Of a stretch of DNA of 64,000 bases, positions 1 through 12,082 are shown piece by piece. The notes under the pieces are model-generated. The model had not been told where the DNA came from. It did no database searches and worked only from the letters and a program-made list of their open reading frames with translations. This DNA comes from Puccinellia tenuiflora (taxonomy: Eukaryota > Streptophyta > Magnoliopsida > Poales > Poaceae), in the NCBI GenBank assembly GCA_012064385.1, contig QRDG01000410.1, positions 1-64,000 of the forward strand, written 5' to 3'. Both the position numbers and the translations under genes were made by a program. Each line of letters starts with the position of its first letter. Positions within the stretch are counted from its first letter, which is position 1.

Positions 1-434
1 GACTGGTAAAATAGAAACCCTATCAAGATAATACCTTTGCCTTGCGCATAAAGCACTTGAGGTCGATGAAGACGATCTTCAACTCTTCAAGACGCACCAC
101 CTTTCTTCATTGCGCTTTGCTTGGTGAAGATGCACTTGTTGCTCCCCCATACTCCAAGATGGGAGAAGCACCTCTTCGGCATATCTTCACTTGGACTTGA
201 GTGTTGATCAACACACACTTAGCCTTGATCAACACAACTTTTCTTCCCTTAGCCTTGACTCTAACAAATGGAGATCAAGCAACGCAAATGGACACACCTA
301 TAAATATAGCTTAATACAAACATTAGTCCATAGAGATTGTCATTAATTACCAAAACCACACATGGGGGCAACCATGCACTTTCAGATTGTCATTAATTAC
401 CAAAACCACACATGGGGGCAACCATGCACTTTCA
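1..434 (-). repeat. 3' LTR, partial (minus-strand element)
   Basis: Matches the segment ending at 8784 base for base apart from scattered substitutions and a local duplication. On the minus strand it starts TGAAAGTGCATGG at 434. Only the first about 0.4 kb (start of U3) lies inside the window. Confidence 0.8.
334..433. repeat. Perfect 50-bp tandem duplication at the LTR terminus
   Basis: Positions 334-383 and 384-433 are identical 50-mers that cover the outermost bases of the 3' LTR. The homologous end of the other LTR (to 8784) has one copy only, so the duplication is private to this LTR. Confidence 0.9.
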
Positions 435-446
435 ATCTCCCCCATT
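435..446 (-). other. Polypurine tract
   Basis: On the minus strand a G-rich purine run (GGGGGAGAT preceded by AAAATG) lies directly before the TG that opens the 3' LTR. This is the expected place for plus-strand DNA priming. Confidence 0.6.
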
Positions 447-3400
447 TTGGTAATTGATGACAATCCCTTTTAAGAGGGTTTATAACGAATAAGCATCCTG
501 CAAGACAAACAAGCAAGGATGCAAGCGCATTAAAGGCAAATGCAACAAAAGAATAAAACCCAAATTCCCTTAAACCCTCTAAACTTCTACCGCATTGGCA
601 TCGATTGCCGAAATGGGAGGAAAAATTTAGAAAGCCAATATAATATGAGTTCCTCCATAAAGTGTGCATTTCTCAAGATATGAGTGAAATCAAATGCACA
701 TATCCATTGACGAATAATTAGAGGGAATCAAATTATATTGAGGATCCAAAGATTGCAAAAAGATGAAATCATTCTAAACATCTCCACAAAGAAGAAAAGC
801 AATCGAGAAGATCCAAAACAAGTGTTCTAAATAAAGATGAAGAAGCTCCCCAATGTTCATGCACTATTGATGAGTGCACAAATATGGAATCCTCACTCCC
901 CAAAATCATCTAGAACACGCAACAAGTGCAAGTGTGCATAAAGCAAAAGGAAATCATAGCACTTGCACCAAAGATATGGTTGAGCCAAAAGGAGATACCA
1001 ATTTTCAAAGATTCAACATAAGATAGGCCCAACCGAGATAAAAGAAAGATCTTTAAAAGAGTATGTTCACAAGCTTAGGGATACCAATTGGAAACAAAAA
1101 GCAATTGAAAATGCCAAAAGCTAGTGAGAGCATTTAGCCAATAAAATTAACATACTCACCATGGTAAGCATGAGGTAAAAGATTCTCAACAAATACATGA
1201 GTGTGCAAAGATGCAAATAAAATTAAGATAGGCACTCATGAAATAAATTTGGAGCCACCAAAGAATTATAGATAAAAAATCAAGGTAGCTCATAAGAAAT
1301 AGGATACCAACTAAAAGGTGGCCTCTCTCATATGTATAGGTTTCTAAGTAGACAAATCATTGATGATATACATCCACAAAGAAACTTGCACATATGAAAT
1401 GGTCGACGAAGGGAGACCACGGTATCCAAAAGGGAAGTCATGAGCATACAAAAGAGATTATTGCCTAAAAACATAGCACAAAGCTCAAATTTATCTCATT
1501 GTATATCAATGAACTTCAAAAATATCAAAGACATCACACATATCACTAAGGGAACAAGAGATAGTGAAGATGCTTTGATATAGGCAACAAGTATCACAGA
1601 GAAATAATACCAATTGAAGAAAAAGGTTTTTGCAATTTCATCACAAATATCACAAAGATATACCAAGTGAAGGAAATAAGCCAAAACCACAACAATTGCC
1701 CATAAAAGCTTTCATGCCAAGAAGCAACGTACACAAGGTTGAGACTAGAAAAGTATGCATGAAGTAGATACTTGTTACCGAGATGCATTGACGATGAAGA
1801 AGATGAGAGTTTGTTTATCGTCAAGCTTGACTCCAATAATCACACGATGAGAACACCTTCCTTATGAATGAGGCAAGCATCCATTGCATCTCCATTGTAC
1901 CTAAAACAAAATTCAAGCACAACATGGTTCCCAAACTTATTGGGTCCCATAGTAGTTAGATACACTACAATACATAGGAAGCACTCCACATAAATATGTG
2001 CACATATATATATATATGAAATTGAATTTCATGCACATCTTAGCCGATTTAGGATTCGGTGGAGTATTCCCTATATATTGGATCAAGAAAGACAAGCATG
2101 CCATATAATATATATGTTAAAGGATATACACACAAAGTCTTTCAAGAACCAAACGAGATACAATTTGGATAAAAACACCAAGTAAACCAAGAAGAGAGCA
2201 CACCAAAGTGTGACACAAAAAGGTTGTCCAAATTATATCAAAATCCAAATCAACACATGATTGAGGAAAAATCAAATCAAAACATGATTGATTCAAAACA
2301 ACACATGAAGTGTGATATCAAAAGGAATCGAATCAAAACAACACATGATCGATAAGACACCTATTGAAAAAAAAAAGATACCAACTAGGAGAAAAGATAC
2401 CAGGAAGAGGATAATACTTGACCGAAATCAAGTAAAGTAAAATAAAGAAATAAGGTATCACAACTCCCACAATAAGTATCAATTGAAACAAATATCTATG
2501 GAGGAGATATCAAATCAAGTGATACCAATTGATGGTACCAAAGCAAAGCCAAAAAGAATCAAATGCCAATTGAAAGGATCAAATGATAGATAGGATAGTG
2601 TTCTAAATAAAAGGGAATGCTCCCCCAAGATTCATGCATTATCTTTGATATTTGTATTTGAATACAAAATGCACGCACAAGGGATCATTACTCTCCATAT
2701 TTTATTTACAACACTAAACACTACCAATTGAAAATTGGGATCCATGCAAGAGGCAAGGAAGGCAATGGGAATAAAAACAAAAACACTTGGAAATAAATAA
2801 GACAATTCAACGCAAGAGCCAATATGAGGATGAACGAAAATATTCTACAACAAATGTGAATATCAATTGTCGAAGGACAATGAGTATAAGGAAATATTTC
2901 CCGGTGAGTAGAGATATCCAAGATCATCCTCACAAGATAAATCATATGGCAAGAGATAAGAAATAAAACACCATATTTTAATAAAGTTTGTTGGTAGTTC
3001 CAACTATTCAAACCAACCGGCAATGCCATGGTTAGAATAATATGGAACAAATGGTTTCTCAAATAATATATAGAAATGCATATTTGAGAAAAACCATACC
3101 AAGCAAACTCACACAAACAAGAACCAAAGGATAACCAAAATGAAAAATGGAACTTGTTCGAGCAAACATGCTACATAGGAATAAGATAATTTACAATATA
3201 ATATCTAAGGGAAAACCTCAAATGTTCACATTTTATGGGATTGTAATATGCACATAGCTTATTACTCCCCCAGAATGTGATAATTCATTTTATCTAAGCA
3301 AGAGGCAAATAAAACCAACTAGAGAAATTAATGGACATTGTAGAATTTGAATTTCTCATGAATATGACATACCACATAGTAACTAGATAATATTGAAATA

Positions 3401-3833
3401 TCAATACTAGGTGGTGTGCCTCATGTACACTCATTTTTAGGTTTGTGAAGTGCACAAAGCATATCACTCCCCGAAAATGGGATAGTCCATTAATATCTCA
3501 AAGAGCCAAATGAAATCCACACAAGATCCAATAAAGCTCAACACACAAGTTACACATACATGATACACAACTAACATACCCAACCTTGAATAACAAGGCA
3601 AATAGGAAAGTAGCATATCACATACAAGCACATGCTAGGAACAAAACTAACACATGCAAGGGAGCAAGCAACTTTCAATGAATATAAATGATTAAGTACG
3701 AGTTACCGCAAGGAGGAGCATTGGATATGAGAGAGAACAATATAATCCAAATGACTTGGCTTGAGGAAATATAACCATGAAGATCCCTTAATTCTTCAAA
3801 AGTAGCCAAATCTCCAATGTCCTCCACAAACAC
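447..3833 (-). mobile_element. Non-coding interior of the Copia-type element
   Basis: About 3.4 kb without a convincing reading frame on either strand. The plus strand is A-rich and full of short recurring phrases such as ACCAATTGAAA and AAATCAAAACA. This is where pol would lie in an autonomous Copia element; no integrase or reverse transcriptase motif was seen. The few open stretches (for example 2721-3116 minus) have low-complexity translations and are probably chance. Confidence 0.6.
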
Positions 3834-5933
3834 CTATTGATCAAGTTTGAGCTTGTTGTCCCCAACCAAGTTGGGTCCTAAGAGGTTAGTCACAATAGGC
3901 TTGGCAACCCAAATGGTTCTTTTCTTGACACCACTTTGAGTTCCCACATATTTGGCAAACACATTGCCAACTCTATCCTTTCTAAGTGAGTAAGCATCAT
4001 CAATTAAGATGGGGTTGGATAGGTTACTGATAGTGCATGAAGAAGCAAAGTGACCCTTGCCACGGCAAATGTAGCAACATCGACTCTTATCTTTCTTCTT
4101 AATAGGCTCCTCAACTTGAGAAGCATTGACTTGAGTCTTCTTAGGAGGTGGCCATTGTTCAACTCGTGGTTGAGCATGAGATTGAACAAGAGGCCGCTTC
4201 CCTAGTTGCTTCTCACTAAGAGGCTTCTTCTTCATTGGGCAATCCCGAACATGGTGCCCTTCTAACTTGCACTTGAAGCAAATGATCTTGGCCGGATTCT
4301 TGACTTGTACTTGGCCCTTCTTCTTATCACTCTTGGACTTGTTCTTGTTGTTGGAGTTGAATCCAAGTCCTCTCTTGTCATTAGGGGATTGTTGCACACT
4401 CAACATGTTGTCAAGTGCACTCTTCCCTTCATGACGCTTTTCCAAGTCTTTCTTCAAAGAAGTGACTTGGGCCTTGAGGTCTTTTATTTTCTCTACATGG
4501 TTAGTGGCAACAAAAGCACTAGAGGAAGTAGAAGCTTCATTGTTAGAGCAACAAGGCAAGGAAAGTAATTCATCACATGATGTACCAACATTTTGAGTGG
4601 ATGAACTACTAGGACTAGCACATGGCAATATAGCATTTTTAGATAAAGGTGTGCCATTGTCCACATGAGGCCCACAAGATGTTACCTTGGTAGTGATAGC
4701 CTCATGAGCTAACTTTAGACTAGCATAGGATGCTAGAAGATCATCATTAGAGCTAGATAGCTTTTCATGAATTTCTTCCAACTTCCCATACTTGCTAGTT
4801 AGCAACTCAAGTTGAGACCTTAACTCAACATTCTCCTTCAAAATAGATGCTTCACAAGAAGTGGAGTTAGTAGCACAAGCATTATTAACATTAGGAATAG
4901 AAGAAGACAACTTGGAAAGCTCTTCCTTAAAGCTATCATTTTCCTTTTTCGTGACTTTATATTTAGCATGAGCATGGTCACATTCTTTAATGAGTTTAGC
5001 AATTATTTCATTATGAGACTCCTCAATAGATTCGAGTTTCATAGAGGTTATCACAAGCATTTTTATTCTTTGAAAGAGCCTTAAGAACCATTAGACCTTT
5101 ATTATGAAGGAGAGCATCATCATTTTCTTCATCATCATTATTATTATCATCATCATCATTACTTGAAGATTTAGCCATAAGGCAAAAGATGGTTGATGAC
5201 GATGAGCAATTTATTAAAGAACTACTCAAGTTCACATCTTGTTCCATAGAAAATTGGGTTTCCTCTATATTATTACCAATATAAGGATTAGAGGGAACAC
5301 AAGCATATTTACCATGGCAACAAGATAAGGCAAGCATATCATCAAGAGATTTATCCAAGCAATTTTTGGATGATATGCAGGGACTATCAACACTAGCATG
5401 TAAGACATTTGGAGTGCTAGAAGAGTTTAAGTCCAAAGATAGACCATTGCAATAAGATAGACATAAAATATCATCAACAATGAGCTCACTATCCAAATTT
5501 TAAAACCCATCACTACTCACCATTACATTAGTTTGTGGCTTACCACATATTGGTGAAGTAGACGAAGATGAGAACTCATGACGGCCGGAGGTGGAGGGAG
5601 AACAATCATCCTCAATAGTCATGGACTTACCGTATTTATCTTGAAGTTTTGTCCACAACTCATGTGCATTCGGAAAGGCATGATTGACTCAAGCACTACA
5701 TCGCTCAAAACACATATAAGACCATTAGATGCTAGAGTATCGAGATAAGAGTTTTTCTTATCCTCTAAAGATAAATTTTGAGAATCCTTTGGAGGAGAAA
5801 AACACATATCTATAATACTCTTTAAAATTGGGTCTATGTCCCTAAAAAGATTAAGCATGCAAATTTTCCATGCATCATAATTTGTGCCATCGAATATAAA
5901 AGTGGGATAGTGCACTAATTCTCTAAAAGACAT
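3834..5933 (-). pseudogene. Copia-type gag (UBN2-like, two CCHC zinc knuckles), decayed
   Basis: Starts at the ATG at 5933, about 40 bp past the primer site, with MSFRELVHYPTFIFDGTNYD, the typical opening of UBN2-type Copia gag proteins. The frame shifts near 5690, meets an in-frame stop near 5502 and shifts again near 5045. The last part (5060-3834) is long and open. It contains a Lys/Glu-rich probable coiled coil and two CX2CX4HX4C knuckles, CFKCKLEGHHVRDC and CYICRGKGHFASSC, which in this family bind genomic RNA. The frame then ends with no pol behind it. At least three lesions make a functional capsid protein unlikely. The product would have been the nucleocapsid protein of the retroelement particle. 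Confidence 0.75.
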
Positions 5934-5972
5934 CTTACTCTCTAGGCGGTAAAGCCCAAAAAAAGAGTCGAG

Positions 5973-5984
5973 GCTCTGATACCA
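5973..5984 (-). other. Primer binding site, initiator tRNA-Met type
   Basis: The minus strand reads TGGTATCAGAGC two bases after the end of the 5' LTR. This is the classical plant Copia primer site, complementary to the 3' end of initiator tRNA-Met. It fixes the orientation and the inner LTR boundary. Confidence 0.85.
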
Positions 5985-6074
5985 ATTGAAAGAACAAACG
6001 ATGTCGCCTAGAGGGGGGTGAATAGGCAATTAAAACTTTTCCGGTTTAAGGCTTGATAATTGCGGAATAAAACT

Positions 6075-6623
6075 TGATGGGGGGATACTTTATAGGTAGG
6101 CCCATGGACCCGGAAAGTAGACCCGTCAAGACCAAGAAGGCCAAAGCCGAGTCACGTATCAAGTCGCATGGGTTGGGCTGGAGACAAGCCGACCAAGGCC
6201 CATGACGGAGAAGGGACCCGCCAGGAAGGAGTCCAAGTACAACCCGGAGCCCTAACTTGAAAGGCCAAGATGTAGAGTAGGACTCCGGGTTCTAGTATGA
6301 CTCGGTGTAGATTGTAAGTCCAGAGACCCGACCACCTTTATAAGCGGGGTCCTGGACCTTAGATAGATAAGTTCTAAACAATCCAGAAAGACCAGATCCA
6401 TAGTCGCCGACTCCCCAGAGAGGAGCCGGAACCCTGTAATCGAGATCAGATCTAGAGCAATAAAGAGAAGCAGGAAGTAGGTCTTTACCTCTAGTCAAGA
6501 GGGGCCGAACCTGGGTAAATCTGTGTCCCTAGGCGAGATTAACCTCTCCTACGTATTTCGCGCATCAATGGCCCCAGAACTCACCTTCCCAGAGGAAGGA
6601 CTTGCCGTGACAACACCACGACA
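6075..6623. mobile_element. Solo LTR nested in the Copia LTR, 5-bp target duplication
   Basis: A 549-bp segment starts TGATGGGG, ends CACGACA and is flanked on both sides by the perfect 5-bp direct repeat AAACT (6070-6074 and 6624-6628). It carries a TTTATAAG box near 6347 and has no interior, so it is a solo LTR left by recombination between two LTRs. Its style (CCACCTTTATAAGC, CCACGACA end) resembles the Gypsy-like LTR at 59497-60053, but it is a different family. Confidence 0.85.
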
Positions 6624-7491
6624 AAACTAGGTGTTTAAATTAACAAGCCAACAACCTAAATAAACTAGGCTCACCTATGTGCACCAACAACTTATGCTAA
6701 GCAAGGCAAGCAACAAGGTGATAGCAAGATATAAAACTTCAAGCACGAAGGCTATCACAATGTAAATTGCATAAGTAAATAGCTCGGGTATAGAAATAAC
6801 CGAGGCACGCGGAGACGAGGATGTATTCTCGAGTTCCTCCTTGTTAAGGGAGTACGTCTCGTTGGAGGAGTGTGAGCTCGCCACAAGAGGCCTACTCAAG
6901 ATGCCACAAAAGGCCTCACCCTATTCTCCGATGAACCTTACCCCAAGGGTTAGGTTCACCTTCCACTATCGGAATCCTTCAAGACGGAATCCGGAGCCTT
7001 TACAATGATCTTGGGGCACACACCCACAACTCAATCGGGGGATCCCAAATCTTGCCCGAAGCTTCACAACTCGAAGTCTTCTCGGCACCACCAACCATCT
7101 AGGGTACACAATGCACCAAAGAGGCACAAGCTCTTGGGAACAAAATGCACCCGAGAGTAACAAGCTTCTCAACCTTCAACTTCCACGAATGTTCGTGGAG
7201 AGAGCAAACCGATGCAACTAATGCAAGAGCAAGAACACACTAAGTGGTCAAATCCTTCACTCCCAAATCCAACCAAAGCAACTAATGCTAGGGAGGGATT
7301 TGAGAGGAAGAACAAAGGGGAGAACCACAAAAGAACTCCAAGAACTAGATCCACTAGGTTCCCCTCACTTAGAGGAGAAATTGATTGGTGGAAATGTAGA
7401 TCTAGGTCTCCTCTCTTGTTTCCCTAAAGGTGGGCAAGAATCATTGAAGGGATTGGGAGAGGGCAAGGTTTTCCAAGGACAACAATGGTGG

Positions 7492-7512
7492 GAGAGAGAG
7501 AGAGAGAGAGAA
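7492..7512. repeat. (AG)n microsatellite
   Basis: An uninterrupted GAGAGA run of about 20 bp inside the 5' LTR. Confidence 0.8.
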
Positions 7513-7589
7513 AAACGTGCTGCTAAAAACCTTATAGATTTGGGGAAGAAGGGGGCCTTTTATAGGTCTCCTCAAAAACTAGTCGTTGG

Positions 7590-7990
7590 ACCCTGCCCAC
7601 ACCGGAGACTCCGGCCAGGCTCCGGGCTCATTGGGTTATCGGGGCAGACCGGAGAATCCGGTCCAGAGGGGCCGGAGACTCTGTCCAGGCCGGAGACTCT
7701 GGTCTATCTTCGGTGATGCTCCGGACCCCTATCCAGTACCGCACCACAAAGAGGCAAAGAGCAGAGAAAAACTTGAGGCCGGATATTCCGGGTCCTGTGG
7801 ACCGGAGACTCTGGCGGACCGGAGACTCCGGACCATCTTCGGGGTACCTCCGGATCCCAATCCACTACCGCACAACAAGAAGGTCACTTGGCAGCGAAAA
7901 CATTGGACCGGAGATTCCGGGTCCTTTGGGCCGGAGACTCCGGTGGGACCGGAGACTCCGGACCATCTCCGGTGTTCTTCCGGACCAGAT
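7590..7990. repeat. GC-rich minisatellite in the LTR
   Basis: Irregular repeats of GGACCGGAGACTCCGGACC and variants, many of which are themselves palindromic (CCGGAGACTCCGG). At least ten copies are visible. The repeats lie in the U3/R part of the minus-strand LTR. Confidence 0.75.
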
Positions 7991-8784
7991 ATAAACAGTA
8001 AAACCTGAACTGCCATAACTTTTGCAAATGAAGTCCGAATCGAGTGAATCCAATTTTGTTGGAAAGAGGACGACAAGAGCTACCCTAATAAAGGATATTT
8101 TTCTAATAAATGGAAGAGTGACCCCTTCCATAGAGATGAACCGACAAAATCTCCAAAACCGAAAACGGAATAGAAGACGCATATGAAAACCGTTTTTGGT
8201 GAACTTAGCCTTGTTATGACAAGCACGAAAATCACCAAGACCACACCACGATAAGAGCCAAATAAGAACCAATAAAGATGATTGCAAGGATGCAAAGGTT
8301 TGAGCACTCCATGAATGATACGATCAAGATACTCGGTCGAGAGCCCCTCTTGATAGTACGGTTAACTATCCTATAATCCGGTCTCTCACTAACATCATGA
8401 GACCGGTAAAATAGAAACCCTATCAAGATCATACCTTTGCCTTGCGCATAATCCACTTGAGGTCGATGATGACGATCTTCATCTCCTCAAGACGAACCAC
8501 CTTTCTTGATTGCGCTTCGCTTGGTGAAGACTCGCTAATAGCTCCCCCATACACCAATATGGGAGAGGCACTCTTCGGCATATCTTCACTTGGACTTGAG
8601 TGTTGATCAATCCGCACTTAGCCTTGATCAACATATAATCTTCTTCCCTTAGCCTTGACTCCAACAAATGGAGATCAAGCAATGTTTATGGACACACCTA
8701 CAAATATAGCTCAATACAAACATTGGTCCATAGAGATTGTCATTAATTACCAAAACCACACATGGGAGCAACCATACACTTTCA

Positions 8785-9600
8785 GGGGGAGGGAGGGGGG
8801 GGAGACATGCGTGCGTGGTGTGCGGTGGTTTTTCTCTTGCCACAGTGCCATGTCATCAATCCATGGACTCTCCCATCAGCCAATCAGATACAAGTATCCC
8901 CTTCCCTCAACCAATCATGACAAAGTAGACGGATAGTGTGTTTTCCCTCAGCCAATCAGGAGGGCGGAAATGGAAAGCAAGGTGTATTCTCTAGTGTTGG
9001 GATTTGTAGTGTTGTGCAGTGCTCCACTAGTATGTGTGGTCCAAATCTAGCACCCGGGACCAGACATACTAGTGACGCACCAAATCATAGTGCGCCACGG
9101 GTAATATAATACCCATGGCGTACCATTTTTCAGTGTGCCACTAGTGTGAAGTGTCAGTTGATGTTTTCTACATGTTTTTTATATTGCTGTCTATACCCAG
9201 AAAATACCATGAAAAAAATTGGTAAAAAATACAAGATCGCCTAACACTTTTCGAGAAGGAGACGGAGGGCCAAAGAAGGAGGCTAGGGGACCAACGACCA
9301 CCAAACGGGTCCCACATACGGTCCTGTACCTAGACGCGGGGTCCACCCGCATGGCCACCTCGGGCACCACCTTGCGGCGCCTCTTCACTTATAGGAAGCC
9401 GCTCGACCTAATTAGAAAGGAACGCGAATATCATCCGGAGTTTCGATACAGAGCCACAACCATCCAAAATCCTAGTTTGGGGCCCTGTTTTGGCACCCTT
9501 TCGGGATGGGGATCCACCTCCGAGTCCATCTTCATCAACCTTGTTGCTCCTAATGGCGATTCGTGATTAGTCCAACCTCACGTCGAGGGTTTTACCTGTA
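8785..9600. other. Unassigned repeat-like DNA, possible degenerate CACTA-type segment
   Basis: After a G-rich stretch there are three CCAATCA motifs (8878, 8908 and 8953) in about 80 bp. Between 9000 and 9160 short phrases such as CCACTAGT and GTGCGCCAC occur in both orientations, as in worn CACTA termini. An open frame at about 9219-9566 lacks an ATG at its start and any recognisable domain, so no gene is called. Confidence 0.3.
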
Positions 9601-10387
9601 GCTATGTGTTTATCTCTTTCTCCCTATGATGTGATCTTGGTTGTGATCATGAGCTATGTTACTGTAGTTGAATAATATGATGTCTCCCCTTCTATCCCCT
9701 ATGCAATAGATTTGATCTTCCTAATTATTTGATTGATGTCTAGTATAATTTTCGGAGACCTGTTGGGACATTATGGTTAATAGATTAGAACCATGTTGAT
9801 CATGAGTTTGTTCTTTGTTGGATTGAATAATGGAATCATGAGATTACTTGATGCATGTTTGGTATAGTACGTATCCTGAGCATCAAGGTGAAAGTGTGGG
9901 TTCTTGATGGATATCTTAGAAAAATAATAATCATGAGGTGTTTGTTAATTATGATCTTTGGATGTTCAAAGTGACAGCGTATGGCTGTCCATTGATTATA
10001 AAGATGTTTAAGTTGCGCTTTTGTAGCCCTATGTATGTCTGATCCTGTTTTCATCCATAAGAAGAGTGAACTCGGAGTGATCGTTACCATGCATGTTTCG
10101 AAAGGATATCAACTATGTTAATATTGTTGAGGGTTGCCACTAGTGAAAGTATGAAGTCATTGAAAAATTAGAAAGTTGTAAGAATATGGAAAAATACTGA
10201 AACTCCTACACAAAGATTGCAATATGGTTTACTCAAAAATATATGTGTCACGACAAAAATATTTCTGGTATTTTCTTCACAAGGTTCCCTTTTTTTAGTC
10301 ATTTGACAAATAGAAAGTACAACGTTTCCCATAAAGGGTGGTATTTTTATTTTTTATTATTGATTATCATGCTAAAAGGTGGTATGT
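9601..10387. other. AT-rich intergenic DNA, no feature seen
   Basis: No convincing reading frame, terminal repeat or RNA gene was found. The wording (repeated ATCATGAG, TTGATTGATG) suggests untranslated or LTR-like retroelement sequence, but it could not be assigned. Confidence 0.3.
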
Positions 10388-10395
10388 ACAAATAT

Positions 10396-10577
10396 CAAGG
10401 AAAATAGCGCGCTATAGCAAAATAGCGCCAAGCTTAAAAAAATAGGCTATTAGCGTGCAATATTGCTCTATTGCGTGCTATTAGCGAGACATTATACACA
10501 GATTTATTTAGCGAGACAATTCCTCAACACGCTATAACGTGCTATTAGCGACGCTATAGCGCGCTATTTTTTCATTG
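10396..10577. mobile_element. hAT-type MITE, 182 bp, 8-bp target duplication
   Basis: Opens CAAGGAAAATAGCGCGCTAT and closes with the near inverse (ATAGCGCGCTATTTTTTCATTG), giving terminal inverted repeats of about 22 bp. The 8-bp sequence ACAAATAT flanks it exactly on both sides (10388-10395 and 10578-10585). CA...TG ends with an 8-bp duplication are the hAT signature. Inner copies of TAGCGCGCTA-like sequence form subterminal repeats. It is far too small to code for a transposase. Confidence 0.9.
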
Positions 10578-10585
10578 ACAAATAT

Positions 10586-11444
10586 CGATGCCATTATGAT
10601 TAAAATTATGTGGCATGGACATGCATATTTTAATTTTGATTGAAATCCATGAAGGTATAAGCCTGTTCGTCAAGCATGTTCATTAAACTTTGACCAAATC
10701 ATGTGAATTTTTGGGGTCACACCTTTCACCCATTAAATGAAAACATGCTTATTTTAGTTTTTCCCATGTTTGCCTATTATTTCAATTTATTTAAAAATTA
10801 ATGCAAAGTACTCGATGCACTTTTCCATCCATTTTGTCCAAATCAGATGCAATTTTAATGATGGCACCTTGTACCAGTAAAATAGTTTCACTCTACATAT
10901 TAGGTTTTTTTTAATTATTTTGTATATTAGTTATTTTTGTTAAAACTGACATGCAAATACCACACACTTTTCTATAGCGAACTTTTAAATTTTTCATCTT
11001 CCTTATGGATATTAAATATATTTGTACTTCAATAATTATTTTGTTATTTTTATGAATCTTATATCGCGCACCTCTAGTTCAAATTTTAATTAGTTTTAGT
11101 AATTACACATATTTATTTAAGTAATATAAATATTAAACAAAGCTTGCATTATGGCTTTGTTTATGCACAAAAAGGTAATTTTTTATTGACATAATAGTTT
11201 TTTTATTAGCTTCATAAGAGTCCCCGTTTTAGCCGTTTGAAAATAGATTTGTTTTATAATAATTGGAATTTTTATTTCATATTACTTATTAACATGGTAA
11301 AGGTAAGTATGTACCTATCTTGAAGCCATTGTGATAAAAAAATATAAGTTATAAAAACATGAACTTCGTCATTTAGTTTGAAATCCATGAAAGATCATAT
11401 CTCGAAACCCATATTGTGAAGCATGCACTTTTGAACTTTGTCTA
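10586..11444. repeat. AT-rich DNA with a degenerate dispersed repeat
   Basis: A worn unit (TTTGACCAAATCATGTGCAAT ... GGCACCTTGTACCC ... AAAATGA) appears at about 10690, 10837 and 11435. No gene was seen. Confidence 0.4.
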
Positions 11445-11638
11445 AATCATGTGCAATGGTTATGGTGGTACCTTGTACCCATAGAATGACTTTAATGTCA
11501 AGTTCTAAAAATTCGGATCATTTTTACATATAGTTTATTTTAATCATGTGCAATGGTTATGGTGGTACCTTGTACCCATAGAATGACTTTAATGTCAAGT
11601 TCTAAAAATTCGGATCATTTTTACATATAGTTTATTTT
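11445..11638. repeat. 97-bp tandem duplication
   Basis: 11445-11541 is repeated without visible change at 11542-11638. It is a recent local duplication upstream of the first F-box gene. Confidence 0.9.
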
Positions 11639-12082
11639 ATCAATATTAAGTACATTTGTACATATGTATTATAGTGTGATTAATACGATTTTTTTTTTGC
11701 GTAGAGTGTACCCTTGTTCTTTGTGAAACACTTGGTAAAGTAATAGTGTTTACCAAATGTCCCATTAATTATACTCTAGCTGCTATTTCCGCTGGTTGTT
11801 CCGTCTTCTGTGTCGTGCTGATCTGGATGGAAACAGAGAAAACCACCTAGCTCAGCAGGTTCCGTTAATTATTTGTGGTTATTTGTGACTCGATCGGTGT
11901 TCCAAAAAAAAAAAAAACCAACTCGATCGGTTAAGCTGTCAAAAAAAAAAAAAAACACTCGATCGGTTAACCCTAGATACGTCATACATACATATATACT
12001 CGTGTTTACTTTGGGAGTACATGGGTCGCACATAGTTTACTTTGGGAGTTCGTGTTGCGTACATCGATCAATCAATCTGATA

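Larger units (their letters stand above)
1..8784 (-). mobile_element. Copia-type non-autonomous LTR retrotransposon (partial at left edge)
   Basis: The sequence at 1-434 is repeated with few changes at about 8400-8784, giving two direct LTRs around a 5.5 kb interior. On the minus strand the order is 5' LTR (8784 to 5987), primer site (5984-5973), gag (from 5933), a long non-coding tract, a purine tract (446-435) and a 3' LTR that starts at 434 and leaves the window. The LTR has TG...CA ends. The gag type (UBN2-like plus zinc knuckles) and initiator-tRNA-Met primer site are those of Copia elements. I found no protease, integrase or reverse transcriptase, so I infer a LARD-like element that would depend on proteins from elsewhere. 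The target duplication cannot be checked because one end is outside. Confidence 0.8.
5987..8784 (-). repeat. 5' LTR (about 2.8 kb including a nested solo LTR)
   Basis: Bounded by TG at 5987 and CA at 8783-8784 (plus strand), with the primer site directly inside. Without the nested insertion (6075-6623 plus one target copy) it is about 2.24 kb, long for a Copia LTR. It holds a GC-rich minisatellite at about 7590-7990 and an (AG)n run near 7492. Several overlapping open frames at 7285-8076 arise from these repeats and are not taken as genes. Confidence 0.75.

Noticed and set aside
5973..5984. tRNA-Met gene fragment
   Set aside because: Only the 12-base primer complement is present, next to an LTR end; the same holds at 47858 and 24808.
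7285..8287. Several overlapping open frames on both strands
   Set aside because: They are by-products of the GC-rich minisatellite in the LTR and show no domain.
8870..8960. Triple CCAATCA promoter
   Set aside because: No gene follows; spaced CCAAT words in repeat DNA are not enough to call a promoter.
9219..9566. Plus-strand open frame of 115 codons
   Set aside because: It lacks an ATG start and any recognisable family and lies in repeat-like DNA.
11873..12082. In-frame open stretch upstream of the ATG of F-box copy 1
   Set aside because: It has no ATG, reads through two poly-A runs as Lys tracts, and copy 3 confirms the start at MGAR.
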